A DNA stretch of 64,000 nt from Gluconobacter cerinus (GCF_002723935.1 NZ_BEWM01000004.1:310001-374000), one strand, 5' to 3'; positions 36,277 to 46,139 are shown, numbered from the stretch's first letter. The notes: a model not told the origin generated them from the letters alone. Numbers and translations are program-made.

Positions 36277-37544
36277 GGCAGTGTCCCTGTGGAAATACAG
36301 ATACGCACGATGGCGCTATGCCAGGCAACCTCGGCCTGATTCAAGGTTAGAAGAGCGCGCCACGCATCCGTTCTGGCGCGTAGTGCTTCAATAAGGGGTG
36401 TCTCACCAAGGCGCCATGAATGTTCCATGGCATCTGCACGCTTCATGGTCTGGGATGCACTTGTCTGCGATTGCAGCAGCATTTCATGAGCAGCTTTCAC
36501 CCGCGCCATGACCTGAACAAGTTCCGTATGAACGGCACGGCGTGCCTGAACTTCAGCACGCGTCGCTGCGGCGAGACGGTCCCGAGCAGCAGAGAGAAGG
36601 GGCGTATGTGTAACATCGCTGGGAAGAGGGACGCGCACATTCACGCCAACCTGTGTCGCCCACGGGCTGCCGTATTGCCCCTCATCAATTGCATCGATCC
36701 CTATTTCAGGATTGGGCATGAAGCTGGACCGGGCCAGATGCATGTCTTCCTCCGCAGCTACAACAGCGCGGTGAGCTGACTGTATGCGAGGATCAAGGCT
36801 TTCCAGAGCCTGAAGATTGCCCGTCGGGATACGGGCAAGCCACGGCGCCTGTGCAGACAGAATATCAGGAAGACCTGGAATGCCCAGCAGAGACAGTAAC
36901 TCGGCGCGGGTCCGGGTTTGATTTTCTTCCGCTTCAGCGAGTTCAGAGCGAATATCCGCGAGCTGAGCATTGACTGCTTGCATCTCAACGCCGGTCGTTT
37001 CGCCTTGCGCCTTTGACTGGGATGTTAAAGACGCAATATGTTCCATCGACCGCACCAGCATATGCGCGGCTATGACGCGACGATCAGCCAAAATGGCCGC
37101 ACCACTCTGTTCCAGCACGCGTACAGCAATTGCCATTCGCTCCACTTCAACGCGAGCAAGAGCGGCTTTGGCATCAGCCTGAGCCAGGTGCTCGGTGGCA
37201 CTTCCCTGGCCAGGAAGCCAAAGCGGCACTGACACGCCCCCCTGCCACGTGATGTATCCCAGATTTGTTCCGGACGCCCGATCATCGCTGTAGCTTGCCG
37301 TCAGGATGGGGCCTCCCGCAAACCAGGACTTGGCTGCTGCTGCGCGAGCATCGGCAGATTGAGCATTGGTAGCCAGCTCCTGGCGCACCGGATCGTTGTC
37401 CCAGGCAGCGCCCAGAGCCGTATGGAGCGGAATAACTGTGTCGTCTGCACTGAGGGCAAGCGTTGGAAACCAGCCGACTGAAAGCAGGCAGGCGAGTGCC
37501 ATCCTGCGCGGCACCACGAAGCAGAGATGTGCTGGAAACCGCAC
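36273..37544 (-). CDS. TolC-family outer-membrane efflux channel, CusC/CzcC-like
   Basis: The 423-residue protein shows two OEP repeats with long Ala/Gln/Glu-rich helices (about residues 50-130 and 230-330), typical of TolC-type trimers. A signal peptide ends near ALSAD. GTG at 37544 is supported by an AAGGA site 9 bases upstream; ATG at 37502 is the alternative and gives 409 residues. It is the first structural gene after the CsoR-family repressor, 12 bases away, and forms the outer-membrane exit duct of the metal efflux system. Channel genes first, then adaptor and pump, matches the usual cusC/czcC order. Confidence 0.88.
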   Translation of the reverse strand: MRFPAHLCFVVPRRMALACLLSVGWFPTLALSADDTVIPLHTALGAAWDNDPVRQELATNAQSADARAAAAKSWFAGGPILTASYSDDRASGTNLGYITWQGGVSVPLWLPGQGSATEHLAQADAKAALARVEVERMAIAVRVLEQSGAAILADRRVIAAHMLVRSMEHIASLTSQSKAQGETTGVEMQAVNAQLADIRSELAEAEENQTRTRAELLSLLGIPGLPDILSAQAPWLARIPTGNLQALESLDPRIQSAHRAVVAAEEDMHLARSSFMPNPEIGIDAIDEGQYGSPWATQVGVNVRVPLPSDVTHTPLLSAARDRLAAATRAEVQARRAVHTELVQVMARVKAAHEMLLQSQTSASQTMKRADAMEHSWRLGETPLIEALRARTDAWRALLTLNQAEVAWHSAIVRICISTGTLP

Positions 37545-37556
37545 CTGTCTCGTTCC

Positions 37557-37829
37557 TTAAAAGTATTTTACAAGGAAAGAAAATTCCTGAATAGCGTCCT
37601 CACGGCTCATCTTGCCATCGGCGACGGCATCAACGATGCATCGTTCAAGATGATCCTGCACGAGCAGGCGCTTGGCACCACGGATGGTGCTTTCGATAGC
37701 CGCAAGCTGTTGAGCAAGCTCAGAGCAGGAGCGACCTTCCTCCATCATCTCTATAACTTTGGCGATATGGCCGTGAGCCTGCTTGAGGCGAGGTTTGATG
37801 AAAGTGTGTGTTTCGTGTGCCATGTCCAT
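37557..37829 (-). CDS. CsoR/RcnR-family metal-sensing repressor
   Basis: The 90-residue all-helical DUF156 protein carries the metal-site residues Cys35, His60 and Cys64 (in GRSCSEL and QDHLERC), the Cys-His-Cys set used for Cu(I) by CsoR, plus His residues near the N-terminus (HETHTF) that could give an RcnR-like site. It would bind DNA when metal-free and release the efflux operon upon metal binding. It is the leader gene of the operon and its probable operator sits 4 bases upstream of the start. An internal ATG two codons in is an alternative start. Copper is the leading ligand candidate; nickel/cobalt remain possible. Confidence 0.9.
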   Translation of the reverse strand: MDMAHETHTFIKPRLKQAHGHIAKVIEMMEEGRSCSELAQQLAAIESTIRGAKRLLVQDHLERCIVDAVADGKMSREDAIQEFSFLVKYF

Positions 37830-37832
37830 TCC

Positions 37833-37855
37833 CTACCCTGAGGGGGAGGGGGTAG
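37833..37855. promoter_or_regulatory. CsoR/RcnR-type operator
   Basis: An inverted repeat CTACCC - 11 bases - GGGTAG with a G-rich core overlaps the 5' leader of the repressor gene. TACxxG-tract sites of this form are the known operators of CsoR/RcnR proteins. Placement supports autoregulation of the whole efflux operon. Confidence 0.7.
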
Positions 37856-38135
37856 TAAAGTCCAACTTTCGCTTGTAGGCACAAAATTTATTAAGCGTGA
37901 CTCTCCATGTTCTTGCCGCCTCCATGCCTGAGGATAGCTCTCCAAAAACATGGGTAAGCCGTCGTTTTAGCGACTTTCCGTTGGGAGTTAGGGGCCACGC
38001 AGCAGGGAGGCATACACAAGGATGGAGCCAAGTATGATCAAGACCGATCATCTTAAGGTGTCCAAGCTCTCGCTCTTGTGAAGACTGTTATCGCTTTGCG
38101 TCAGATTGGTTTTTATTCTCCAATCGGCTCGGAGT

Positions 38136-38161
38136 GGGGCAGACGGTCTCCGTCTTGCCCC
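38136..38161 (-). terminator. Hairpin after the 38170-40458 receptor gene
   Basis: A GC-rich stem (GGGGCAGACGG / CCGTCTTGCCCC, one bulged base, 3-base loop) lies 9 bases beyond the receptor stop. No T-run follows directly, so termination may be partial. The remaining bases 37856-38135 hold the promoter area of the metal repressor but no recognisable gene. Confidence 0.6.
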
Positions 38162-38169
38162 AACACAAT

Positions 38170-40458
38170 TCAGAAGCCGACTGAGACACCGCCAAAGAGG
38201 CCGAAACCATCTCCCGGCTGCATGACCGACAACTGCTTACCTCCCGCAATATATTCAGGCACTACGATGGAGGCATAATGTTTATTGGTCAGGTTGTTGA
38301 ATGACAGAAATACCTGACGATGCTTTCCGGGCCATTCATAGCCAACATTGGCATTATAGATATGATAGGACGGCGCGAAATAGGTATCGTCATAAGATCC
38401 GGAAACCTTTGACGAAACCTGTGCATTGAACCCCGCATAGAAACCATTTTTCAGATCGAGGCGGACTTCCCCCTGATAAAAATGCGCTGGAATTCCCGGA
38501 AGTTTGTTGCGCCCGAACACAGCATCATTTTTGAAATGAAAATCCTGGTAGGTATAGGACTGTCGCAGACCTAATGTTCCGCCGGACCATTTATACAGGT
38601 CGGTCTCCAATGACGCTTCTACCCCCTGATGCACAGTTGGAGAGGCGTTTGAGTAGGTCGCATTTCCGTAAAGCTGTGACAGCGGGGTCATAACTGACAG
38701 AAGTTCGTTCCTGACGGAGGAATAGTAGTACGTTAGGCTCCATTTATTGTGTAGCCAGTCACCTGTCGTGCCGATTTCGTATGTTGTTGCCGTCTGATTT
38801 TCGAGACTGGCCCCCGTTGCTGTCAAACCTGCGGCAGGTCCGGTCGTGTAGTTGGCACCAGACAGAAGTTGCCAGTCATTAGGTGGCTGAAAACTGCGAC
38901 TGACGTTTCCATAAACAGAGACATGCGGACTGATGACATACCGAAACCCTCCGCGCGGGGTAAAGCCCACGGCCGAGGTGCCGAGAGAGCTTTGCGTTGG
39001 ATACGTCACGGCCGTAGAGCGCTGTACAAAGTCCAGTGCTCCAGCGGCGGTCAGCCAGAAATTATGAAAGAGCTCGAAGTTATCTCTGATATGGAAATAA
39101 TTGTCCGTTCCGCCGTAAGTAGCGTGCCGGAGCTTTGTTCCAAGAGGAATTCCGGCATACGTGCCCGTATATGTTCGTGTACGGGTGGTTTGCCAGGCAT
39201 CCAGGTCACTATAGGTGTCAATCCCGAACAATGCGTCGTTGCTATGTCCCCACAGCTTGTCTTTGCGGCTGTAGCGGATCACGCCAGCGATCGTCTTGTA
39301 TCCCCAAACACCGGCGGTCGTACCGTTTTCAATATCAATCGGAGCATCCTGATAATCAATTCCCAATTCAAGCTTGGAATGATCGTCAATGCGGATGGTT
39401 GTCATGTTTCCATACCATTTTGAGCCCGGCTGAATGCGTTTGGAATGTAGCGCAACGTAAGTTGATTGTGCCTGTTTTGGATTATCAATGATCTGATCGC
39501 GTGTCAGGAAGCCCGGATAGCCGTTTTGCGTCTGCCGATACCGGAAGAAGAACCGTGTGGAGACCTTGTCATTGAAGCGGTATCCATAGTTTGCGTTTAC
39601 ACCAAAACTGCTTGCCGCAGTCTGCTGCTGGTATCCGCCTCGATAGGATTTGGTGATACTGACATAGTAGTCAGACTTCCCGATCACTTTTCCTGAACTG
39701 ATCTGTTGCTTGTTATAGTTGAAGCTTCCGGCTTCTGCCCGAACCTGGAATACGTCTGCATCGTAACCCGTCGGGGTCACGTAGTTAATGGCGCCCCCTA
39801 ATTGCAGGCCTCCATAATCGAATGCATTGGCTCCACGGAGTACTTCGGTATAACGAACCCCAAGTGCCTCAAAGAGTTCGTATGGCGTACCGGCAGGGGT
39901 CGTGACAGGTAGTCCATCGAACATCATCAGGATGCCTGAGCGAAAATAGTTCGTACCAGTTTGAATCCCCGATCCACGGATAGAGAGACGCAATCCATCG
40001 CCGCCGCCCGAACTCTGGGCAAAAACACCAGGCTGAAATGCAAGAACGTCAGCATTCGTGAAGTTCCGACCTTTCAGAACTTCATGCGCGTCAATCACAC
40101 TAACCCCGCCAGGAATAGTGCTCAACGCTGCCTTCGATTGGTCCACAACAGAACGCCGCCGAGTAGAAACCTTGATTGTCTCACTGCTCGGAGCAACAAA
40201 GGGTTTAGGAGGAGCAGGACGATAGAGCGTATCAGGAGACTGCGCACCATTTACGGTAGAGGACTTCGCCGGTTTTTTACTTAAAGCGCCTGTACGATGA
40301 TGGTTCGTGTGGATTTTGTGCTCCGCAGCCTCGCTTACAAGCGGTGTCATGGCAACCGCACTTAACAGGACGGAAGACAGTCGTGCGCGAGACACACCGA
40401 GGCGAAAACCTGTGTGAAAATACACCCGATTTTTCATGCTCTTCATTTTCAAGCTCAT
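38170..40458 (-). CDS. TonB-dependent receptor, left flank of the organosulfur island
   Basis: The 762-residue receptor has a long N-region with a signal segment (about residues 26-44), a Pro-rich linker, a TonB box SETIKVST at 92-99, a plug domain with LAFQPGVFAQ, SIRGSGIQTG and GGAINYVTP, and a barrel ending in GGVSVGF. It is a paralogue of the receptor at 50231 (same plug patterns, e.g. RGANAFDY / YGANAFDY), and the two bracket the sulfonate operon. It lies downstream of the operon but 420 bases away, so it likely has its own promoter. FecA/CirA-like features do not identify the ligand; an organosulfur compound is inferred from context. Confidence 0.92.
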   Translation of the reverse strand: MSLKMKSMKNRVYFHTGFRLGVSRARLSSVLLSAVAMTPLVSEAAEHKIHTNHHRTGALSKKPAKSSTVNGAQSPDTLYRPAPPKPFVAPSSETIKVSTRRRSVVDQSKAALSTIPGGVSVIDAHEVLKGRNFTNADVLAFQPGVFAQSSGGGDGLRLSIRGSGIQTGTNYFRSGILMMFDGLPVTTPAGTPYELFEALGVRYTEVLRGANAFDYGGLQLGGAINYVTPTGYDADVFQVRAEAGSFNYNKQQISSGKVIGKSDYYVSITKSYRGGYQQQTAASSFGVNANYGYRFNDKVSTRFFFRYRQTQNGYPGFLTRDQIIDNPKQAQSTYVALHSKRIQPGSKWYGNMTTIRIDDHSKLELGIDYQDAPIDIENGTTAGVWGYKTIAGVIRYSRKDKLWGHSNDALFGIDTYSDLDAWQTTRTRTYTGTYAGIPLGTKLRHATYGGTDNYFHIRDNFELFHNFWLTAAGALDFVQRSTAVTYPTQSSLGTSAVGFTPRGGFRYVISPHVSVYGNVSRSFQPPNDWQLLSGANYTTGPAAGLTATGASLENQTATTYEIGTTGDWLHNKWSLTYYYSSVRNELLSVMTPLSQLYGNATYSNASPTVHQGVEASLETDLYKWSGGTLGLRQSYTYQDFHFKNDAVFGRNKLPGIPAHFYQGEVRLDLKNGFYAGFNAQVSSKVSGSYDDTYFAPSYHIYNANVGYEWPGKHRQVFLSFNNLTNKHYASIVVPEYIAGGKQLSVMQPGDGFGLFGGVSVGF

Positions 40459-40877
40459 TCGGAGGCGAAATTTTGCCTCATGTTTGTTGATGCTTTAGCT
40501 CGCTTGGGGAGCTCTGTATTTTATGTGTGAAGACTGCGATCGCACCTGTATTGACGATTTATGATTTTCTCCATTCTCGCGTTGTTTGACGCAAGATACA
40601 GCTACAAAACGTCTTTACCTGTGATGCGCCCGACGCAACTTCACAACAAGGCTTAATGCCTCTCAGGCATCACAACACTTACATCGCATCCAAGTATTCC
40701 TTGCCTGAAAATATATCACCAAATATGATGGTTGATATTATTATATTACTTTTCAGTTTTGATTTATATAGAGGTAAATATGAGTTTGATTCACGTCTTA
40801 TATGACAAATCCCTGAGTGTTGGGGCGGCAATGAAATGTGAACCTGCCTCCAAAGGCTTCTTCATCAAGAGCTTTGA
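40459..40877. other. Intergenic region between receptor and SsuA-like gene
   Basis: I see no gene in these 419 bases. A small hairpin ATGCCT-CTC-AGGCAT occurs at 40656-40670, and the part near 40720-40790 is very AT-rich. The receptor promoter (minus strand) is expected here, but no riboswitch or operator pattern was recognised. Confidence 0.5.
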
Positions 40878-41819
40878 TCACTTCCAGACCGTTGAACCAA
40901 TATCAACGTGTGACGGTAAAAGTCCTTCCTTTAGAAATCCGTCAGCAACCTGTTGTTGTTCCTGAATAATCTCTGCACTCATAGGCGCATAACTGAAATC
41001 ACGTGTTTTGATTGCAGAATAAACCGTGTCGTATGGCAATCCCGTTTGTGTTGCGAGAAGACGGGACACTTCAGGCTTATGGGCCTGGGCCCAATCATCG
41101 GTTTGCGTGATCTGGTGAAGTGCCTCCCGAAGAAGGTCAGGCTGACTTTCTGCAAATCCACGGCGAGCAAGGAAAAATTCTCGATTGGCGACGATATCCT
41201 GAGCCGTCGTCAGAATGCGCGGGCTGTTGGAGAGCGCACTGGAAAGGTAGGGGTCCCATATTGCCCATGCGTCAATCTGGCCGCTTTCAAAAGCGGAACG
41301 AGCAGAGGGAGGGGTCAGATAGGCTGGTTTGATGTCATGAAAAGACAAACCGGCTTTATGGAGAACCTGAAGAAGAAACCAGTGGACATTGGACGCGCGA
41401 TTGAGGGCAATCCGCTTGCCCTTTAGATCCGCGAGGGTTCGGATCGAACTGTCTTTAGGGACGAGAATGGCTTCAGCCAATGGAGCAGGAGGCTCGTGCC
41501 CTACATACACAAGCGCATCAGGACTTGCAGCCGATGCAAACACTGGCGGAGCATCACCGGTCTGCCCCAAATCGAGGGCTCCCGCTACGAGGGCTTGCAG
41601 GAGTTGTGGACCAGCGACAAATTCTGACCACACGACATTCGCGCGGCCCGCCAATGCTTTTTCCAGGGCACCAGAAGCCTTGAGAATAACGAGAGTGCTA
41701 TAGCGCTGGTAGCCAATACGGATGACAGGCGTGGCCGCATGTGCCGAAGAGGCAAGAGTGAGTGCAAGCCCCCCTGCCAACAGACTGCGACGGGTGATAA
41801 CGGTACGTGGATCAGTCAT
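40878..41819 (-). CDS. SsuA-like aliphatic sulfonate-binding protein, Tat-exported
   Basis: The 313-residue periplasmic protein begins with a twin-arginine signal (TRRSLLAGGLALTL, cleavage near SSAHA) and has the NMT1/SsuA-type fold: IGYQRYSTLVILKASG after the signal, DLKGKRIALNRASN near residue 130 and IDAWAIWDPYLSS near 186. SsuA proteins capture alkanesulfonates or taurine for an SsuBC importer. No SsuB or SsuC gene is found in the window, so the partner must be encoded elsewhere or the protein works another way. The start overlaps the preceding monooxygenase gene (ATGA), making it the last gene of the operon. Confidence 0.88.
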   Translation of the reverse strand: MTDPRTVITRRSLLAGGLALTLASSAHAATPVIRIGYQRYSTLVILKASGALEKALAGRANVVWSEFVAGPQLLQALVAGALDLGQTGDAPPVFASAASPDALVYVGHEPPAPLAEAILVPKDSSIRTLADLKGKRIALNRASNVHWFLLQVLHKAGLSFHDIKPAYLTPPSARSAFESGQIDAWAIWDPYLSSALSNSPRILTTAQDIVANREFFLARRGFAESQPDLLREALHQITQTDDWAQAHKPEVSRLLATQTGLPYDTVYSAIKTRDFSYAPMSAEIIQEQQQVADGFLKEGLLPSHVDIGSTVWK

Positions 41820-43159
41820 GGAGCCGCCGTGTTGTATTGTGGTTCAGATGTTCCGAAAAGTTTTTCCCGCAGAGTTCCGGGCTGATATTCCGTCTTGTAA
41901 CGGCCACGCTTTTGAAGCTCTGGCACGATATATGTCACGAAATCCTCGAAGCTTCCGGGGGTGATGGCATATGCGAGATTGAGGCCGTCAATACCTGTGT
42001 CTTCAATCCAGGTTTCGATCTGATCCGCGACCTTCTGAGGGCCACCAACGAACGTTACGCCCATTCCCCCGATCGCCGCATGTTCTGCGAGTTCCCTGAC
42101 AGTCCAGACCCGTTTGGGGTCTACAACGGTCAAGGCATCGATGGCAGAGTGAATGGCATCGTTGCGGATATGACGGACTGGATCATCAAGATCGAAGGTC
42201 GAAAAATCGATCCCCGTCCATCCTGACATGAGCGTCAGAGCCCCTTCATGGCTGATATATTTTCTATATTCCGCCCATTTTTCCAAAGCAGCCTCATCGT
42301 TTTCGGCAGTGACGATGGTTACGAGTGAGAAAATCTTGAGTGATTTTCGGGAACGTCCCGTGCGTTGAAGCTCTGCTTCCAGCCCAGAAACAGCATGTCG
42401 TGCCACCTCTTTGGACGGACCGGCAATAAAGACGCATTCAGCGTAGTCGCCGGCAAAAGCCCGACCTTTACTGGACGTGCCAGCTTGATAGAGAACGGGC
42501 GTTCGTTGTGGTGAGGGTTCACAGAGATGAATGGCATCGACCTCAAAATACTTGCTTTTGTGCTGAAGACGATAAACCTTTGAAGGGTCTGTAAAAATTC
42601 CGACCTCTCTGTCTCGAAGAACGGCACCATCCTCCCAGCTTCTTTCCCACAAGCCCCTTAAAACCTGCATGTAGTCGCGCGCGACGTCATAGCGCTCATC
42701 ATGAGACGTCTGCTGTTGCTGACCCACGCCTTTTGCCGCGCTGTTTAGATAGCCCGTTACAATGTTCCACCCCATCCGTCCGTTGGTCAGGTGATCCAAT
42801 GTGCTGATACGGCGAGCAAAGGGGTAGGGATGCTCAAAGGAAAGTGTTGCTGTTAGCCCGAAACCCAGGTTCTCGGTCACAGCGGCCATGGCAGAAATCA
42901 GCATGGCCGGGTCATTAACGGGCACCTGAGATGCATTGCGCAATGCGGCTTCCGGTCCGCCGCCATAGACGTCGTAAATGCCAAGAACATCTGCGATAAA
43001 AAGACCGTCGAACAGACCGCGTTCAAGCGTTTTCGCGAGGTTCGTCCAGTATCTGAGGGTGTTGTAATGCCATGATTGATCGTCTGGATGACGCCAAAGA
43101 CCGCTCGCCTGATGGGAGACGCAATTCATATCAAACGCGTTTACGGGGATAAGAGACAC
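41816..43159 (-). CDS. NtaA/SnaA/DszA-family FMNH2-dependent monooxygenase (second copy)
   Basis: The 447-residue luciferase-like TIM-barrel protein has the NtaA/SnaA/DszA pattern: AFDMNCVSHQASGLWRHP at the N-terminus, GLFDGLFIADVLGIYD near residue 50 and GRMGWNIVTGYLNSAAKG near 125. Members oxidise nitrilotriacetate, dibenzothiophene sulfone or related compounds with FMNH2 from a separate reductase. It is paralogous to the gene at 47314-48708. It begins with GTG, 56 bases after the MFS gene, and overlaps the SsuA gene. A desulfurising role is inferred from the operon; the exact substrate is unknown. Confidence 0.9.
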   Translation of the reverse strand: MSLIPVNAFDMNCVSHQASGLWRHPDDQSWHYNTLRYWTNLAKTLERGLFDGLFIADVLGIYDVYGGGPEAALRNASQVPVNDPAMLISAMAAVTENLGFGLTATLSFEHPYPFARRISTLDHLTNGRMGWNIVTGYLNSAAKGVGQQQQTSHDERYDVARDYMQVLRGLWERSWEDGAVLRDREVGIFTDPSKVYRLQHKSKYFEVDAIHLCEPSPQRTPVLYQAGTSSKGRAFAGDYAECVFIAGPSKEVARHAVSGLEAELQRTGRSRKSLKIFSLVTIVTAENDEAALEKWAEYRKYISHEGALTLMSGWTGIDFSTFDLDDPVRHIRNDAIHSAIDALTVVDPKRVWTVRELAEHAAIGGMGVTFVGGPQKVADQIETWIEDTGIDGLNLAYAITPGSFEDFVTYIVPELQKRGRYKTEYQPGTLREKLFGTSEPQYNTAAP

Positions 43160-43215
43160 AGGCGCTCCTTGAAAACGATCAGGATGAAACGGCGAGGAGG
43201 TGGGCTCGGCTGTAC

Positions 43216-44709
43216 TCAGCCCTGATTTACGAGGGCTGAGTGTTGAGGAGATGTGTCTTGCCGGGGAGCTGGCCTCAGCACGGACTTTAATGTGTCGTCG
43301 CCATCTGGGTCATAATTGAAGACATCCCAGCGGATCACCTGATGCAATGTCAGACCGATCAGAGGCGCGCTCAAAATGAACCAGAAAAGGTTCGTCCCGA
43401 AATTCGCATAGAGGCTTGGCAGAGCCCACATGGCCATGGTGGCGCCCAGGCCAGAAATGAGCCGGTTCATACCGATACCGACGCCCCGGATTTCGGTTGG
43501 ATAGGTCAGAGTGGCGTAGATCATCTGCTGGCAGCCGGGTCCGAAACCTTGACCGAAAAGATACCCTGCAAAACCTGCGAGTACCGCTATGACGCCTGCC
43601 GTGGAATGTGGCGTGCCCACAATCGCCAGCGTTCCGATGGAGATCGCCTGCAAGATATATCCAGCGATATTGACCTTACGGGACGACACGTATCGCGCCA
43701 GACGAACCCCAATCAAACCACCCGTAAATGCGAAGACGAGGTTCAGAATGATTGATGTAATCAGAACCTGCTTACGGTCGAGGTGCAGCATTCCTGCAAG
43801 CAAACTTGGCGCCCCGAACGCGATTGCGGCGTAAGAGTAGGCACTGACGATGGAAATGATACTGACAAGAATTCCACGCTTCAGCAGGGGCTGACGGAAG
43901 AGGGGGGCAATCCCGTGAGGTTGTGGTCGGATAGGCGGCGCCTCGATCTGAAGAACCGGGTCAATGCCATGAGACGCCCTTAAAATTTCCGCTGCTTTTT
44001 CCAGATCTCCGTTCCGAGCGATCCAGATAGGGGACTCACTCATGTACCTGTTACGGACAAGGATGATCAGAAGCGCGGGCAGCGCGCCGAATGCCAATGA
44101 CGCGCGCCACAGCCAGTCCGGATGAGTGGCTGGAACGACCGCATCAAGGGCAAAGACAAGGAAAAAGCAGAGCGAGGAAGCCGCATACCAGGTTGGGCAC
44201 CATGCCGCGGCCCGGCTCGCTTTGCTTCCTTTTCCACTCAGCTTTGAAAACTCTGACAGGAATGCCATGGCCACAGGCAGGTCCATTCCGACGCCAAAAC
44301 CCATTGCGAAACGGGCAAGGATCAGGATGGTGGCCGTTGGCGCCATGCCTGCTACGAGGGCTGCGATGACGAAGCAGATCATGTCCGCCATGAAAACAGC
44401 GTATCGACCAATCCGGTCAGTCAACCATCCCCCCGCGATACTCCCGACGATCGTGCCTGCACTCATCGCTGCTGCGACCATCCCTGTGGCGGATGTGGAA
44501 AGACCAAAGTGCTTCTGTACATCGCCGATGCCGTAGGAGAGCGTTGTCAGGTCGTAGGCGTCAAGAAAGACACCACCGAGAGCCAAAGCCACGATGATGT
44601 TTGCATGCCCGCCGCCTTGAGGTCCTGCATTGACGATGGCAGAAACATCATCAGCATGACGGATGACAGGGCGAGGCGTGCCGGATGTGGCAGTTTGAGC
44701 AGACGTCAT
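43216..44709 (-). CDS. MFS metabolite:H+ symporter in the organosulfur operon
   Basis: The 497-residue protein has twelve predicted helices with the MFS signature GGWLTDRIGR near residue 97 and FLDAYDLTTLSYGIG in helix 1, as in aromatic-acid and metabolite:H+ symporters. A cytoplasmic loop of about 60 residues follows helix 6, and polar tails flank the core. It overlaps the YdhS-like gene upstream (ATGA). In this setting it probably brings an organosulfur substrate into the cytoplasm or exports a product. Substrate cannot be read from sequence. Confidence 0.85.
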   Translation of the reverse strand: MTSAQTATSGTPRPVIRHADDVSAIVNAGPQGGGHANIIVALALGGVFLDAYDLTTLSYGIGDVQKHFGLSTSATGMVAAAMSAGTIVGSIAGGWLTDRIGRYAVFMADMICFVIAALVAGMAPTATILILARFAMGFGVGMDLPVAMAFLSEFSKLSGKGSKASRAAAWCPTWYAASSLCFFLVFALDAVVPATHPDWLWRASLAFGALPALLIILVRNRYMSESPIWIARNGDLEKAAEILRASHGIDPVLQIEAPPIRPQPHGIAPLFRQPLLKRGILVSIISIVSAYSYAAIAFGAPSLLAGMLHLDRKQVLITSIILNLVFAFTGGLIGVRLARYVSSRKVNIAGYILQAISIGTLAIVGTPHSTAGVIAVLAGFAGYLFGQGFGPGCQQMIYATLTYPTEIRGVGIGMNRLISGLGATMAMWALPSLYANFGTNLFWFILSAPLIGLTLHQVIRWDVFNYDPDGDDTLKSVLRPAPRQDTSPQHSALVNQG

Positions 44710-46139
44710 GAATGCACCTGTTCAGAATGTGTCGAGATCTGAAGGATATCGGCCAGTCGGGCGGCGACAGATTGAGCGTTCGCTGTTACTTCCGGAAAAC
44801 CCATAAGCTCGCCAAAGGTCCCACGGGAGAGTGGTCCGGCAATAAATAGGCCCGATACCGGGCGTCCGCCAACAAGGGCCGCGTGGTCTTCACCGGTCCA
44901 GAGCCCGAGACCAACGGGATCTTTCTGCACAAAGCCATCCTGAGCCAGACGAGAGAGAAAACCGGGCTTCGTCAGAATTCCGGCATGGTCCGGGCCAGTG
45001 GTATTGATCAGAATGTCTGTCCGGATTGCGCGGGTTCGCCCCCCACGTCCCCGGAGATGCAGAATAATGCCCTCAGGTGTGGCTTCCGCGCGTTCGATCC
45101 GGGCTGCAAGAACCGTGAGTGAGCCAGTTTCTGATCTCAGGTTCAGAGCGCGTTCGACCTGTGGCGCGATCCGAAACCGATGGACATCCCAGAATGGTCG
45201 AAGATGGCGGACAAGCCGACGCTGTTCCGTCGGGGGAAGTGCCGTCCAGATAGCTTTGCCCTGTCGCCGCACAGCATCCAGAACGTCTTGCCACGGGCGG
45301 TCCGGGGCTAAACTAAGTGTCTTACGAATGCGTGTGAGCAAACCTAACGCCGTCTGTTCAGGGTTGGTGGAAAAATCCCCGAAGAGACTGGTAGGCTGAG
45401 GAGAATGCCCCCGGGAGCGCAAGCCACGTCGGGAAACCGCGGTGATAGAACCCAGATGCCCCTGTGCGGTGAGCGTCGCTACAACATCTGCCATTGTGAG
45501 GCCGGTACCTACAATGGCAATCCGTGCCCGAGGATCTATGGTTTTGAAGGCATTCTTCGCCCATGGGTCGGAGATCACGCGTGGATCATGCGCGATTTCT
45601 TCGAGGGGATACGGCAGGGCCGGAGCCGGGTGAGATGTCGCAATGACGACATCCGATACGGTAAATACCGTGCCTTGAGCGGTATGGATCAGCCAGTGCT
45701 GACCATCATGCTGCACGGCCACTACGGCATCCTGAACATGCCTGAGTGTCTCGTTGACGAGAGATGGCGTTATTCTCTCAAAGAGATAGCGGCCAAACTC
45801 TGACCTCGTCGGGTAAACGTCTCCAGACGGCAAAAAGGCCTCCGGATCACAGGTTTCGTGACTGTGCCATTTGAACCACTGCGCAAAGTCATCAGGCTTA
45901 TCCGTATCAATGCTCATCCTTGACGCTGGAACATTGATGCGATGCTGTGGATCTGTGCTGCCATACGCGACGCCCGCACCCAGCCGGGTGCGAGGCTCGA
46001 AGATTACAACGCTACCGACACCCAGATCTCGGCGCTTGCGAAGAAGATGATACGCAATCATCGTCCCTGTCGCTCCGCCACCAATAATTGCCAGGGTGGC
46101 AGAAACGGGAGGGCGGCTGATATGGACTTCCACGTTCAT
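44706..46139 (-). CDS. YdhS-like FAD/NAD(P)-binding protein
   Basis: The 477-residue flavoprotein has the dinucleotide motif [17 protein letters not shown] near residues 17-33, the family segment [20 protein letters not shown] near 56-75 and a second motif [12 protein letters not shown] near 208, as in E. coli YdhS and related PF13454 proteins. It resembles flavin monooxygenases of the ornithine-hydroxylase type but its reaction is unknown. Start and stop overlap its neighbours by 4 bases, so it belongs firmly to this operon. It may act on a product of the monooxygenases or recycle reduced flavin. Confidence 0.8.
   Translation of the reverse strand: MNVEVHISRPPVSATLAIIGGGATGTMIAYHLLRKRRDLGVGSVVIFEPRTRLGAGVAYGSTDPQHRINVPASRMSIDTDKPDDFAQWFKWHSHETCDPEAFLPSGDVYPTRSEFGRYLFERITPSLVNETLRHVQDAVVAVQHDGQHWLIHTAQGTVFTVSDVVIATSHPAPALPYPLEEIAHDPRVISDPWAKNAFKTIDPRARIAIVGTGLTMADVVATLTAQGHLGSITAVSRRGLRSRGHSPQPTSLFGDFSTNPEQTALGLLTRIRKTLSLAPDRPWQDVLDAVRRQGKAIWTALPPTEQRRLVRHLRPFWDVHRFRIAPQVERALNLRSETGSLTVLAARIERAEATPEGIILHLRGRGGRTRAIRTDILINTTGPDHAGILTKPGFLSRLAQDGFVQKDPVGLGLWTGEDHAALVGGRPVSGLFIAGPLSRGTFGELMGFPEVTANAQSVAARLADILQISTHSEQVHS

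Noticed and set aside
40656-40670. Small hairpin, possible sulfur riboswitch
   Set aside because: Six-bp stem only; no match to the SAM-II or other known aptamer patterns.
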